Notes: generated from the letters alone by a model not told the origin. 64,000 nt of DNA from Acaryochloris sp. CCMEE 5410 (GCF_000238775.2 NZ_AFEJ02000002.1:124001-188000), one strand, 5' to 3'; numbered from the stretch's first letter, positions 1 to 8,720 are shown. Translations and numbers: made by a program.

Positions 1-306
1 ACTTTTCAGGAGGAAGTGACCGTTTTCCAAGCCCCTAACCATTTTGAATATAAGATTCGGTCTTTCTCCAATGCTCAGGGAGAATCAGGTCCCTTCTGGC
101 ATGATCGAGGCTGGTTGGATTTTTCATCTGAAAACGAGGGAACACAAATCGATTGGCATACTCGATTTGAAATCCCTAGTCCAATGGGTCAAAGCATCAT
201 CGAATGGTTAGCTGGGTGGCGAACCCAAAGGATGTTTATGAAACTATTGCACCAAGTCAAAACCAAACTTGAGAATTCTCTGACGGTTGATACCATAAGT
301 TGCTAA
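1..306 (+). CDS. SRPBCC (polyketide cyclase/START-like) family protein, 3' end only
   Basis: The reading frame is open to the left edge, so this is the C-terminal ~100 residues of a longer protein; the in-frame GTG at 16 is probably internal. Visible features are a beta-strand pattern ending in a long amphipathic helix, with FEYKI, a glycine/aspartate turn and a TQIDWHTRFEIPS strand followed by a helix. This is how the C-terminal half of SRPBCC ligand-binding domains (polyketide cyclase/dehydrase type) looks. Members bind hydrophobic ligands, but the substrate cannot be told from this fragment. Family placement is inference from fold pattern; the missing N-terminus limits confidence. Confidence 0.5.
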   Translation, partial: TFQEEVTVFQAPNHFEYKIRSFSNAQGESGPFWHDRGWLDFSSENEGTQIDWHTRFEIPSPMGQSIIEWLAGWRTQRMFMKLLHQVKTKLENSLTVDTISC

Positions 307-629
307 ACAGAACCATCGCCATCATGTTGTATGAGACAGTTCCATAACTTTTGCTCAAAGGCAGTCAAAGGCTAGGGAATCAGGCGATCTCTATGGATTT
401 GATGATTCACAACGGTAGATCGAATACGCTGGGAAGCTTCCAAACTCAAAAGCCCCAACACACAATGGTGTTGGGGCTTACACAAATTCGGGATCAGCAG
501 TTCAATCAGGTACTGTTGCTTTTGCAATATCCTTGGCTCAAGTGAGTCTAGGGGTCAACCGCCCTGTTCTAGTCCGCAATCCTGTCTAATGAGGAGCATC
601 AAGCAGTCGAAGAAAATGTCTCAAATCGT
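307..629. other. Non-coding stretch with one strong hairpin
   Basis: Between the SRPBCC gene end and the 3' end of the opposite-strand small gene. Apart from the perfect hairpin at 450-479 nothing with gene-like features is visible; the short open frame at 351-545 is crossed by the hairpin and lacks a ribosome site. Confidence 0.5.
450..479. terminator. Hairpin between convergent genes, likely bidirectional terminator
   Basis: A perfect 12-bp stem (AAGCCCCAACAC / GTGTTGGGGCTT) closes a 6-nt loop. No long T-run follows on the plus strand; on the minus strand TTTGAGTTTG follows. It lies between two convergent genes, the usual place for a shared terminator. Confidence 0.6.
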
Positions 630-905
630 CTAAGAAGCAGCAGCTTCAGGAGAGCCTTCCCAAGGATCTTCAACAAAAGTGACCTTAGAAGGATCTGTTT
701 CCTGAATTAACTTCATTTCCATTAATTCTTCGATTAATTCAACCAAAGTTTCCAATGAATTATTGGCCTTAATCAAGAGTTGTTGAAAGGTGGCATTGCC
801 CTTTTGTTGAGCAATAAATTGTAGAAGTTGTAGGGCAGGTTCACTCACATCCTGGTGAACGGTGTAGCGTATATGGGTAAGTGAGGAAAGTTTGCTCCGG
901 GGCAT
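630..905 (-). CDS. Conserved-looking small hypothetical protein (91 aa)
   Basis: ATG start at 905. The protein is soluble and mostly helical: the N-terminal part (SEPALQLLQFIAQQ, then NATFQQLLIKANNSLETLVELIEELMEM, then KLIQETD) resembles a winged-helix DNA-binding fold in rhythm (helix, turn-helix, strand hairpin). The C-terminus is acidic and alanine-rich. I do not recognise a named family and no catalytic motif is visible. It stands alone, convergent with the truncated gene at the left edge and divergent from the helicase region. Confidence 0.6.
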   Translation of the reverse strand: MPRSKLSSLTHIRYTVHQDVSEPALQLLQFIAQQKGNATFQQLLIKANNSLETLVELIEELMEMKLIQETDPSKVTFVEDPWEGSPEAAAS

Positions 906-1178
906 GCTAGTCTCCGATAATCATCTGCTAAGGGCTCTTTCATGCCATTACTAAAAACGGCATTCTCTATACTTAGGATGCCCAAAGTTCCTAGCGATAA
1001 TAAAGTCAAAAACAAGATTAATTTGAGATAGGAATCTCAGCATTTTCCAGCACTATATTGTGAATTTCTAGTCAATTTACAAAAAGGGCTATCAAAGACA
1101 AAGTTCAGTCTTGTTCACAATCCGATAATGTCACCGTTAGAAACTCAGGGGTTAGGTAATGGTCAATCAGGGAGTGTC

Positions 1179-1300
1179 GGGAGCATGTCACTTTTGCAAG
1201 CTAGTATTTATACTCATCTCAGAAATCTTTGCTAGCCTTGCTTTCAGACACCAAATTTTTAATTCTAAATTTTGTGCATCTGCAAAGGTGACATGCTCCC
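1179..1300. mobile_element. 122-bp MITE with 20-bp inverted ends and 9-bp target duplication
   Basis: Ends are GGGAGCATGTCACTTTTGCA at 1179-1198 and its inverse at 1281-1300, matching at 19 of 20 positions. The element is flanked by a perfect 9-bp direct repeat GGGAGTGTC at 1170-1178 and 1301-1309, the mark of transposition. The interior is only ~80 bp, AT-rich, and cannot encode a transposase, so it is a non-autonomous element mobilised by a full-length IS elsewhere. It sits in the upstream region of the RNA helicase gene, 243 bp before its start. Confidence 0.85.
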
Positions 1301-1327
1301 GGGAGTGTCCCCCTTGGGAGTTGAAAG

Positions 1328-1350
1328 ATAAACCGTTCTATCCGGTTTAT
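1328..1350 (+). promoter_or_regulatory. Hairpin in the upstream region of the helicase gene
   Basis: Perfect 8-bp stem ATAAACCG / CGGTTTAT with a 7-nt loop, ~190 bp before the helicase start and just outside the MITE. If transcription starts upstream it would lie in the 5' UTR; long structured leaders are common for cold-inducible DEAD-box genes. Role is inference. Confidence 0.3.
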
Positions 1351-1542
1351 CAGCCCTATTTCAGAGCTATATCGTTTATGATAGTTAAGTCTTCTGTAGC
1401 TAGTGTGTTGGGTCAATCCGTCGCCACAAGCTGGCCCAGACTTCCACCCCTGCGTCCGGGGTATAGCAATATACCCATGTTGTTCCTAATGCCCGATTTG
1501 ATGTGATGCTGTCAAATCCGGTTACCCATTCATTATTCCCCT

Positions 1543-3267
1543 ATGTCACAACCTACCCTTTCTCGGTTTGCCGATCTTGCGATCGCACCTCCGTTGCTGC
1601 AAGCCGTTGAAGAAGTCGGCTACGAATCTCCTTCTCCGATCCAAGCCCAGAGTATTCCTCCGTTATTAGCAGGCCGGGATTTGCTCGGCCAAGCCCAAAC
1701 GGGAACGGGTAAAACAGCCGCCTTTGCGCTCCCCCTGCTGAGCCAACTGGATCTATCCCAAGCCCATCCTCAAATTCTGGTCTTAGCGCCAACCCGAGAG
1801 TTAGCGATTCAGGTGGCCGAAGCGATGCAGACTTATGCTCGCTATCTGCCTGGCTTTCATATCGCCACCCTTTACGGTGGACAGAACATCAGCACTCAGC
1901 TCCGACAACTCCGTCGCGGCGTTCATGTGGTTGTAGGAACCCCCGGACGACTGATCGATCACCTCCTCCGAGGCACCCTCAAGCTCGACAACCTCTCGAC
2001 AGTTGTTTTAGATGAAGCCGACGAAATGCTGCGTATGGGCTTTATCGAAGATGTTGAGAAAATCCTCGACGAAACCCCCAAAGGACGGCAGGTCGCTCTA
2101 TTTTCCGCCACCATGCCCTCTGCGATACGGCGAGTGGCACAGCGACATCTCAACGATCCTGTTGAAATTAAAATTAAGTCGAAAACGGCAACGGTTTCGA
2201 CGGTCACCCAGCGTTATTGGCAAGTTCGCGGCCTCAGCAAGCTAGATGCCCTGACCCGCATCCTAGAAGTTGAAGACTTTGAAGCCATGCTGGTCTTCGT
2301 TCGCACCAAAGTCATGGCAGCCGAACTAGCTGAGAAGTTAGAGGCGAGAGGATACTCCAGTGCAGTCCTCAGTGGCGATATTAGCCAACCTCTACGGGAA
2401 AAAACCATTGAACGAATCAAAGCGGGCCGTTTAGATATCATCGTCGCCACGGACGTGGCAGCTCGGGGACTGGATGTCGAACGAATCAGCCATGTGATTA
2501 ATTACGACATTCCCTACGATACGGAAACATACGTCCATCGCATTGGGCGCACTGGGCGAGCTGGTCGACAAGGAGATGCCATCCTGTTTGTGTCTTCCCG
2601 GGAAAAGCGGATGTTGCGCTCCATTGAGCAGGCCACCCGCCAGCCCATTCAGCCCATGCCAATTCCCAGTCATGCGGATATTGCCGATCGCCGGATTGTC
2701 CAGTTCAAGCAGGTGATTACAGACACCATAGAAGATCAGGACCTTGGCTTCTTTGAAGACCTGATCTCCAACTATCAACAAGAACAGGACCTGAGCTTAC
2801 GAGAAATCGCTGCGTCCCTGGCCTACTTAGTCCAAAAAGATAAGCCCTTGGTCCCCCCCAAAGAAGATTTGTCTTCAGACCCAGGCCATGCGGTTCAAAC
2901 CAGTAACTGGGCCGCTGATTTGGGTAAGCCTTCCCATCAGCAAATGCAGCTCTTCCGCATTGAGGTGGGTCGCCAACATGAGGTAAAGCCGAAGAATATC
3001 GTCGGTGCGATCGCAAATGAAGTCAACCTCGCCCCCCGCTACATCGGTCAAATCAAACTGTTTGATACCTTCAGCACGGTCTATCTACCGGAGTGCATGC
3101 CGAAGCCCATTTTTCAACATCTCAAACAGGTTCGAGTCCGGGGGCAGAAGTTAAATATTAGTCTGTGCACAAAAGAGGAGCGATCTAGAAAGCGCTCCGG
3201 TAAATCCGTCCACAAAGGTCGCCATAAAAAGCATTCTCACCGCAAAGCAAAGGCTGGCAAAAGCTAA
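1543..3267 (+). CDS. deaD: DEAD-box ATP-dependent RNA helicase (DeaD/CrhR type)
   Basis: A 574-residue RNA helicase. All core motifs are visible: the Q-motif region (residues ~9-36), Walker A AQTGTGKT (51-58), PTRELA, TPGR, the DEAD box within VLDEADEML (~155), SAT, then in the second RecA domain ATDVAARGLD and HRIGRTGRAG. Residues ~460-540 resemble the DbpA-type RNA-binding domain, and the tail is very basic (K/R/H rich), fitting structured-RNA binding. Such enzymes unwind rRNA and mRNA structures, often under cold stress in cyanobacteria. No strong Shine-Dalgarno precedes the ATG; a ~240-nt region with hairpins and a MITE lies upstream and may carry its regulation. Confidence 0.93.
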   Translation: MSQPTLSRFADLAIAPPLLQAVEEVGYESPSPIQAQSIPPLLAGRDLLGQAQTGTGKTAAFALPLLSQLDLSQAHPQILVLAPTRELAIQVAEAMQTYARYLPGFHIATLYGGQNISTQLRQLRRGVHVVVGTPGRLIDHLLRGTLKLDNLSTVVLDEADEMLRMGFIEDVEKILDETPKGRQVALFSATMPSAIRRVAQRHLNDPVEIKIKSKTATVSTVTQRYWQVRGLSKLDALTRILEVEDFEAMLVFVRTKVMAAELAEKLEARGYSSAVLSGDISQPLREKTIERIKAGRLDIIVATDVAARGLDVERISHVINYDIPYDTETYVHRIGRTGRAGRQGDAILFVSSREKRMLRSIEQATRQPIQPMPIPSHADIADRRIVQFKQVITDTIEDQDLGFFEDLISNYQQEQDLSLREIAASLAYLVQKDKPLVPPKEDLSSDPGHAVQTSNWAADLGKPSHQQMQLFRIEVGRQHEVKPKNIVGAIANEVNLAPRYIGQIKLFDTFSTVYLPECMPKPIFQHLKQVRVRGQKLNISLCTKEERSRKRSGKSVHKGRHKKHSHRKAKAGKS

Positions 3268-3411
3268 ATTCGTCAATCCTTTGTCTTTCTCACTCTGAAC
3301 AACCCTCAGAATGTAGGGATGAGACAACCACAGGATTGACCTTGATCAGAAAAATCTAAAGCATAGCCTCGGTTTATTTTCCTAAACCCGGGGAATAGGG
3401 AAGTCTGACCT

Positions 3412-3417
3412 TATAAT
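3412..3417 (+). promoter_or_regulatory. Possible -10 element (TATAAT) of ndhC
   Basis: Perfect TATAAT 41 bp before the ndhC ATG; no convincing -35 hexamer at 16-18 bp spacing. Weak support. Confidence 0.3.
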
Positions 3418-3458
3418 GTTCTACAGAACTCGACGAGAACACATCCAACCTCTACTAT

Positions 3459-3821
3459 ATGTTTGCTTTAAGCGGCTACGAATATCTATTAGGCTTCTTA
3501 CTCCTGTGTAGCTTGGTCCCAGCCTTAGCCCTCAGTGCATCCAAAGTCCTTCGTCCCAGTAACCAAGGGGCCGTTCGGCGGACAACCTATGAATCCGGCA
3601 TGGAGCCTGTCGGTGGAGCTTGGATTCAATTCAACATTCGCTACTACATGTTTGCCCTGGTTTTTGTCATCTTTGACGTAGAAACGGTCTTTCTCTACCC
3701 TTGGGCGGTAGCGTTCCATAAACTAGGTGTTTTGGCCTTTATCGAGGCTCTGATCTTTATTGCCATCCTGATTGTAGGTTTGGTTTACGCCTGGCGAAAA
3801 GGAGCCTTAGAGTGGTCCTAG
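3459..3821 (+). CDS. ndhC: NAD(P)H-quinone oxidoreductase subunit 3 (NdhC)
   Basis: 120 residues, the usual length. Three hydrophobic helices are visible (residues ~5-27, ~62-84, ~89-110), with the family signature [12 protein letters not shown] (~44-55) and [25 protein letters not shown] (helix 2 with its acidic pair D-E). It is a membrane subunit of the thylakoid NDH-1 complex, which drives cyclic electron flow, respiration and CO2 uptake. It is followed 75 bp downstream by ndhJ, so the two are probably co-transcribed. Cyanobacteria normally have ndhK between these genes; it is absent here. Confidence 0.97.
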   Translation: MFALSGYEYLLGFLLLCSLVPALALSASKVLRPSNQGAVRRTTYESGMEPVGGAWIQFNIRYYMFALVFVIFDVETVFLYPWAVAFHKLGVLAFIEALIFIAILIVGLVYAWRKGALEWS

Positions 3822-3896
3822 TTAGGTTAGATATCCACTCTTCCTCTTTCAAAAAACGTCTTCTTCATTTTCTAGCGCATATCAAAGGAGCAAACG

Positions 3897-4445
3897 GTGG
3901 CAGAGTCCTCTTCCGAATCAACCCAAGACGAACAATCTGTTGCAGAAGAACAAGCAGCACCCATTATTGAAGCAGGTCCTGTCGCCAAGCATCTTACCCA
4001 AGCAGGTTTCAAGGTTGAAGCCCTGGGTGCCGATCATCTCGGCGTAGAAATGATCAAAGTGACCGCTGACCAGCTGGTGGATGTGGCAGCTACTTTGGTC
4101 GATGACGGATATAACTATCTCATGTGCCAAGGCGGATATGATTCAGGGCCAGGCCAAGAGTTGGTCAGTATGTATCATCTGCTGAAGCTCAGTGATGATG
4201 CAGACCGTCCACCAGAAGTCAGAATTAAAGTTTTTCTCTCTCGAAAAGATCCCCGCGTTCCCTCTCTATATTGGGTCTGGAAAGCCTCTGACTGGCAAGA
4301 GCGTGAGTCCTATGATATGTATGGCATCGTCTATGAAGGTCATCCGAATCTGACGCGTATCCTTATGCCTGAAGATTGGGTCGGCTGGCCCCTACGCAAG
4401 GATTACATCAGCCCTGATTTCTATGAACTCCAGGATGCTTATTAA
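3897..4445 (+). CDS. ndhJ: NAD(P)H-quinone oxidoreductase subunit J (NdhJ)
   Basis: 182 residues with a GTG start chosen because AAAGGAG lies six bases upstream (3884-3890). The C-terminal half shows the 30-kDa subunit signature: [35 protein letters not shown]. The first ~25 residues are an acidic, low-complexity extension (E, S, Q rich). NdhJ is a peripheral (hydrophilic arm) subunit of NDH-1, on the cytoplasmic side next to NdhH, NdhI and NdhK. It lies directly behind ndhC and ahead of a strong terminator, so the transcript is a short ndhC-ndhJ unit. Confidence 0.95.
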   Translation: MAESSSESTQDEQSVAEEQAAPIIEAGPVAKHLTQAGFKVEALGADHLGVEMIKVTADQLVDVAATLVDDGYNYLMCQGGYDSGPGQELVSMYHLLKLSDDADRPPEVRIKVFLSRKDPRVPSLYWVWKASDWQERESYDMYGIVYEGHPNLTRILMPEDWVGWPLRKDYISPDFYELQDAY

Positions 4446-4469
4446 TCCCGTCTAATTTTCGGTCAAGAC

Positions 4470-4503
4470 GAAAGCCCCGCTGATTAAATCAAGCGGGGCT
4501 TTC
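4470..4503. terminator. Strong bidirectional terminator between ndhJ and ino1
   Basis: Perfect 12-bp stem GAAAGCCCCGCT / AGCGGGGCTTTC with a 10-nt loop. GC-rich core and A/T flanks on both sides make it work in both directions, serving the convergent ndhCJ transcript and the minus-strand inositol-phosphate synthase gene. Confidence 0.85.
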
Positions 4504-4525
4504 ATTTCTCAAAAATATAGCAATA

Positions 4526-5629
4526 TTAGTCGTCGCGGCGGCCAGCAATAAAATCTTCAGTCATCTCGTAGGCTTCCTGATCCGTAAACTGCTGAGGTGG
4601 ATGTTTCATAAAGAAAGATGAGGGAGAATGGAGAATTCCACCTTTCTTGGCTTGAAGGGCCAGTTTGCAGCAGCGAATAGCATCAATAGACACTCCGGCA
4701 GAATTAGGAGAGTCTTCTACAGACAGGCGAAGTTCCAAATTCATCGGCACATCGCCAAATAGCTTCCCTTCCATGCGGATAAAACAGACTTTATTATCCT
4801 GTTGCCAGGACACATAATCGCTTGGCCCCACATGAATATCATGATCTTCTAAGCGATCACCCAAAACCGCCTGAACCGCCTCGGTTTTCGACTCTTTTTT
4901 CGAGGCGAGGCGACTGCGATTCAGCATATTCAGAAAGTCTGTGTTACCCCCTGTATTAAGCTGATAGGTTCGCTCTAACTTTACCCCACGCTTCTTAAAT
5001 AAGTCGGACAGAGTGCGATGGGTAATGGTGGCTCCTAGTTGAGCTTTAATATCATCGCCAACAATGGGGAGGTTATTTTGCTTAAACTTCTCGGCCCACA
5101 GGGGGTTACTGGCGATAAAAACCGGAATGCAATTAACAAAGCCAACGCCCGCGTCAATTGCACATTCTGCATAAAAGTTCGTAGCTTCTTCGGAACCGAC
5201 GGGTAAATAGTTGACGAGAATCTCGGTCCCAGAGTCCTTAAGGGTTTTGACAATATCTGCTTTAGACGGTTCTGCTGCCTGACTGAGAATAAACGTATAT
5301 TCAGGCTTGTGATCGGTCATATGCTCAGAAAAGCCATCCAAGACTTTACCCATAGAGACTTTGACGCCACTGTCGGGAATATTTGGGCAAAAGACCGTGG
5401 TGCAGTTAGGCGGAGAAAAAATAGCTTTAGAGACATCCTGACCCACTTTGCGCTCATCAACATCAAACGCTGCAACGACTTCAATATCGTGGGGTTTAAA
5501 CCCACCGATATCCCAATGCATGATGCCAATGGCGTCCTCAGGGCTTTTAGTTCTGTAATATTCAATCCCCTGAATCAGGGAGCTTGCACAGTTGCCAATC
5601 CCTATTATCGCTATCTTGATTTTTTCCAC
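4526..5629 (-). CDS. ino1: myo-Inositol-1-phosphate synthase (short bacterial/archaeal type)
   Basis: Converts D-glucose 6-phosphate to 1L-myo-inositol 1-phosphate using NAD, the first step to inositol lipids and solutes. 367 residues, the length of the compact bacterial and archaeal enzymes rather than the ~500-residue eukaryotic form. Visible are an N-terminal Rossmann motif IIGIGNCASSLIQG (~8-21), FDVDERKVG (~55), the NYLPVGSEEATNFYAECA block (~140) and, in the catalytic region, GDDIKAQLGATITHR and LNTGGNTDFLNM. GTG start at 5629, with AAGGAG about ten bases upstream. It is monocistronic and ends at the shared terminator with ndhJ. Confidence 0.93.
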   Translation of the reverse strand: MEKIKIAIIGIGNCASSLIQGIEYYRTKSPEDAIGIMHWDIGGFKPHDIEVVAAFDVDERKVGQDVSKAIFSPPNCTTVFCPNIPDSGVKVSMGKVLDGFSEHMTDHKPEYTFILSQAAEPSKADIVKTLKDSGTEILVNYLPVGSEEATNFYAECAIDAGVGFVNCIPVFIASNPLWAEKFKQNNLPIVGDDIKAQLGATITHRTLSDLFKKRGVKLERTYQLNTGGNTDFLNMLNRSRLASKKESKTEAVQAVLGDRLEDHDIHVGPSDYVSWQQDNKVCFIRMEGKLFGDVPMNLELRLSVEDSPNSAGVSIDAIRCCKLALQAKKGGILHSPSSFFMKHPPQQFTDQEAYEMTEDFIAGRRDD

Positions 5630-5714
5630 TAAAACTTATCTCCTTCGCAGAATTTAGGGTTTTGAGCAACCTGTTTGTTATCCAACCAAATGGCCGTAAT
5701 GTAAAGCCCTTCAT

Positions 5715-6300
5715 CTAAAAATTTTGATGGCAGCCAAACAGATACGTTCTTGTGCGAAAAACTGCTAGAGCTGATCGCGACAATCCCTGAATATCAACAA
5801 CTTTTTGGTGAAACAGTTCAAGAGTCTGATGAAAACACCCTTCCCAAGTAGATACAACGACAAAAGACCAAAACAATTGTTCCAACAGCCCAGGTTCCCA
5901 TGGGATAAGAACATCATTGGGGTTGGATTCTCGCTTTAGTCTAGGTCCAGCATGCCAAGGAAGAAGATCAAATCTGTTCACCTAGTATGTTAGGGGACAA
6001 CGGTATAGCGCATATCCCTGCACTCTACTAGAAGATATTAACTTAGCTTTCACCATTCGTTAACCGGAGTTAACCAAAAACCTATGGTAAACCGAAGCGG
6101 TACACAAAAGAAGTAAATTCTTGAGATGCCGGAAAATGGCACCAACCCCATATCGAACTTTATGCAGATGGGACGTTGTCGGTATGAGTTGACGATCGCA
6201 ATGCTGTAGCGAGTCGAGTTGCTGAAATAAAGCGGTGTCAGTTTGGGCTAAAGCAAGGGGTAAACAAGCCCGTTTTCTCTGACATGTATCGCATAACATA
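5715..6300 (-). pseudogene. Decayed CRP/FNR-family regulator with FNR-type cysteine cluster
   Basis: From 6300 leftward the minus strand reads CDTCQRKRACLPLAL, a C-x2-C-x5-C-x-P spacing as in the N-terminal iron-sulfur region of FNR, followed by a helix (ALFQQLDSL) as in FNR. After ~45 residues the frame breaks: another frame gives EFTSFVYRFG, resembling the end of the cyclic-nucleotide-type beta-roll. Further down (5715-5981) an open frame contains NPNDVLIP at the place where FNR proteins have a similar strand. Frame changes and stops mean it cannot make a full protein. The FNR match at the N-terminus is direct; the downstream parts are weaker inference. Confidence 0.42.
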
Positions 6301-6501
6301 CAGAGTCTATATCCTTACGAATTGGGAGGTATTGACTAATCACTAGGATGAGTAAGATCTTAGGGTTTGCTGACAAATCAACCTAAAAATCGCACGTTAG
6401 ATAGAAGTAACGCTCGGTTGAGTTTGACAGCCCTCGTAAATCTAGCAACCTCCATTCGAAAAAGCGGTTGCCTTGACTACAAAACTCAAATTTGATCAGC
6501 G

Positions 6502-6999
6502 CTAAATTTTGGGAAGCTGGTCAATCTCAAAATACTGATAGAACTGATTGGTCACCTGCACCCGGTAAGACCGTCCAGTCGATTGGCGACGTCTTTGCAC
6601 AAATCCTTGATCAATCAAGTCATGAACATGCTGATAGGCACCTGACCCCCTTAATTCCACCAAATCAGTTTGGGCAATGGGACCTTTCAAGGCAATTGCC
6701 GCTAATGTTCTTAAGGCACCTACTCCAATATCAACGGGAACAAGGGTATTCACCATGCTTTTGTAAGTTTGACGGAGTTGCAGGCTATAACCACCATCAG
6801 TTTCAACAATTTCTAGAGCACTATCTCGATGGGCATAATCTTGCATTAGTTCGATCAAGGCATCCTCTGCATCATCGCGATCACATTGGGCGTATTCCAC
6901 AATTTTGCTGAGGGTCAACGGTTGGGCTTTGAGATAGAGAATGGCCTCAATCACCGTTGCTAAACGGGTAGATGCGGCTGTTTCAGTAGTACCAACCAC
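6502..6999 (-). CDS. scpB: Segregation and condensation protein B (ScpB)
   Basis: 165 residues with GTG start. Two winged-helix domains are recognisable: the first has ATVIEAILYLKAQPLTL (~14-30) and the second ALRTLAAIALKGPIAQTDLVELRG (~95-118), then VHDLIDQGFVQRR and GRSYRVQVTNQFYQYF, the classical ScpB C-terminal block. ScpB dimerises and bridges ScpA to the SMC ATPase, helping chromosome organisation and segregation. scpA is not adjacent; the neighbour is an ABC ATPase gene ~90 bp upstream on the same strand, with no overlap and no sign of functional linkage. Confidence 0.93.
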   Translation of the reverse strand: MVGTTETAASTRLATVIEAILYLKAQPLTLSKIVEYAQCDRDDAEDALIELMQDYAHRDSALEIVETDGGYSLQLRQTYKSMVNTLVPVDIGVGALRTLAAIALKGPIAQTDLVELRGSGAYQHVHDLIDQGFVQRRRQSTGRSYRVQVTNQFYQYFEIDQLPKI

Positions 7000-7092
7000 A
7001 GTAAACGCTCCTCGAACAATGCAGGGGTAAAGACAATCTGTCTTGCGCCAATGATAGCTTCTCTACCCGCGATCGCAACAATAGGCCAGGAT

Positions 7093-7953
7093 TTAATCCA
7101 AATTGCGTCCCGTTAGTTCCACAAAAATATCTTCTAGGTTGGCAGGACGAACCATCATCCCCACCCGATGGGTTTGACGATCCAGATAGTCTTGGGCTGC
7201 CGCCAAGGTGGGGAAAAATTGGTAATCCCATTGGGGACGGCTACTTTCTCCCACCTGTTTAACCAACAACCCTTCTCCATGCTGTTGTTTGAGTTCTGCC
7301 AGGGTGCCTAGGGCAATCAGTTGGCCCTTGTCGATAATACCGATGCGATCGCACAAGGATTCCACCTCTTCCATATAGTGGGTGGTCAGTACAATTGTCA
7401 TTCCTTGGTGGTTTAACTCCTGGATAATTTCCCAAATTCTTCGCCTCGATTGGGGATCAAGCCCGACCGTTGGCTCATCCAGAAATAAAATTTGAGGCTG
7501 GTGCAGAAGCGCTCTAGCAATTTGCAGTCGGCGCATCATCCCGCCCGACAGTTGGCGGACAACATCTTGCTGTCGCTGCAGCAGGTCAACATAGTCCAAG
7601 TAGTGGTGAATTCTATCCTGGCGGAGGGATTTGGGTAAATGGTGCAGGCGGCCATGCATCTCCATATTTTCCCAAACCGTTAGATCCTGATCCAAACTGA
7701 CCTGCTGCAAAACCACACCAATTTTGCGCTTAATTTTTTGCCCCTGATCAATATCCAGCCCCGCAATCTGAATATTTCCTTGAGACGGTTTGGTGAGGGT
7801 GGTCATCATCCGAATCGTGGTTGATTTCCCAGCTCCGTTCGGCCCTAGCAGTCCAAATATCTCTCCTGATTGAATCCCTAAAGACAGGTTATTGACCACT
7901 GTAACTTGGTTATAGATTTTGGAAATATTCTGAAGAGAAACAGATGAATTCAT
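7093..7953 (-). CDS. ABC-2-type transporter ATP-binding protein (DrrA-like)
   Basis: A 286-residue cytoplasmic ATPase of an export-type ABC transporter. Walker A GPNGAGKST (~38-46), Q-loop in VVLQQVSLDQDLTVWENM, signature QLSGGMMRRLQIARAL, Walker B ILFLDEPTVGLDP and H-loop TTHYMEE are all present, as is the C-terminal tail NLEDIFVELTGR typical of the DrrA/CcmA/NodI group. Its membrane partner is not in this neighbourhood, so the gene is an orphan whose permease lies elsewhere. The ATG at 7953 is preceded by no close Shine-Dalgarno. Substrate unknown. Confidence 0.9.
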   Translation of the reverse strand: MNSSVSLQNISKIYNQVTVVNNLSLGIQSGEIFGLLGPNGAGKSTTIRMMTTLTKPSQGNIQIAGLDIDQGQKIKRKIGVVLQQVSLDQDLTVWENMEMHGRLHHLPKSLRQDRIHHYLDYVDLLQRQQDVVRQLSGGMMRRLQIARALLHQPQILFLDEPTVGLDPQSRRRIWEIIQELNHQGMTIVLTTHYMEEVESLCDRIGIIDKGQLIALGTLAELKQQHGEGLLVKQVGESSRPQWDYQFFPTLAAAQDYLDRQTHRVGMMVRPANLEDIFVELTGRNLD

Positions 7954-8055
7954 GGATGTGATACGATAAATTGTTCCGCCGACTTCATCTCCTTTCGGTT
8001 AGGTGGCGTTAAAGTCCACTAAGATTCGAAGTCCATCGTCCTTGTTGAGGTATTT

Positions 8056-8256
8056 ATGGCTAAGCGCCGCAACCTAAAAAAAGAAAAAGCCCTGCGAAAT
8101 CAAGCTTATGCCCGGAAGTTTCGTAAGCGTTCAGGATCTGGCCGCTTCGGTCGACGTCAGTATAATTCTAATCGTCAAGAATCCAATTCTGACAATCAAA
8201 ACGGAGATAATCAGGACTCGAACAACTCTTCTGATACAGCCACAGCTTCAGATTAG
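8056..8256 (+). CDS. Small bipartite basic/acidic hypothetical protein (66 aa)
   Basis: The first ~38 residues are strongly basic (KRRNLKKEKALRN, then ARKFRKRSG-GRFGRRQ), the rest is low-complexity N/D/S/Q-rich and acidic. The basic part suggests RNA, ribosome or DNA contact; the tail is presumably disordered. I believe similar short proteins starting MAKRRNLKKEKA are found in other cyanobacteria but assign no function. It is divergent from the ABC ATPase gene. No enzyme motif. Confidence 0.7.
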   Translation: MAKRRNLKKEKALRNQAYARKFRKRSGSGRFGRRQYNSNRQESNSDNQNGDNQDSNNSSDTATASD

Positions 8257-8720
8257 TCTTTCCTAAAGCCGTTATCCTTGCTTCGGGGGCCTTTTTCCCG
8301 AATATATCTAGCTAAACTTGAGTATCCAAGGGTGATGTAACCTTTGGATGCTTTTGTGTGGGCGGGTATAAACTGTACTTGATCCGTCCTCACTCCTTTG
8401 TAAGGTTGGTTGATAGGTTGATCGACCTCGTTTTTCTCAGTTTTCTCAGCAAACCCTCTAGTTCCTCTCAGGTTAGTGCTTTTATCTTTTCAGGAAAACA
8501 TCATGGTTTTCTCAGAGTAAAACCCTAAGATACCGGCAAAAGAGCTGAGAGGAGTATATTAGATGGGATAGATTTCTAATGCTGTTCATTACACAATTAA
8601 ACGGATTCTTTCACCTTCTTTTGTTATCCTTTGCAAGCTTGAATTAAAGTTGTCAGCCGCATAAAAGCTTAGGGGTACCATCGCAAGAAGACCGAGAACC
8701 GTTTAGGCAAAGGGGAGACT
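8257..8720. other. 464-bp intergenic region, no gene seen
   Basis: Contains short direct repeats of TTTTCTCAG (around 8432-8446 and 8502-8516) and several A/T tracts. No convincing promoter, RNA gene or ORF was recognised. It must carry the glucokinase promoter. Confidence 0.4.

Noticed and set aside
351-545. 64-codon plus-strand ORF
   Set aside because: Crossed by a perfect terminator-type hairpin, no ribosome site, no recognisable sequence pattern.
1159-1506. 115-codon ORF upstream of the helicase and an opposite-strand ORF at 1219-1416
   Set aside because: Both run through the MITE and its inverted ends; the reading frames are by-products of the repeat.
7950-7989. 12-codon leader-like ORF on the minus strand whose TGA overlaps the ABC ATPase ATG
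   Set aside because: AAGGAG directly abuts its ATG with no spacer, so it is unlikely to be translated; no run of regulatory codons.
8263-8296. AAAGCC...GGCCTTTTT as terminator after the small basic protein gene
   Set aside because: The stem is only six pairs with a bulge; too weak to list.
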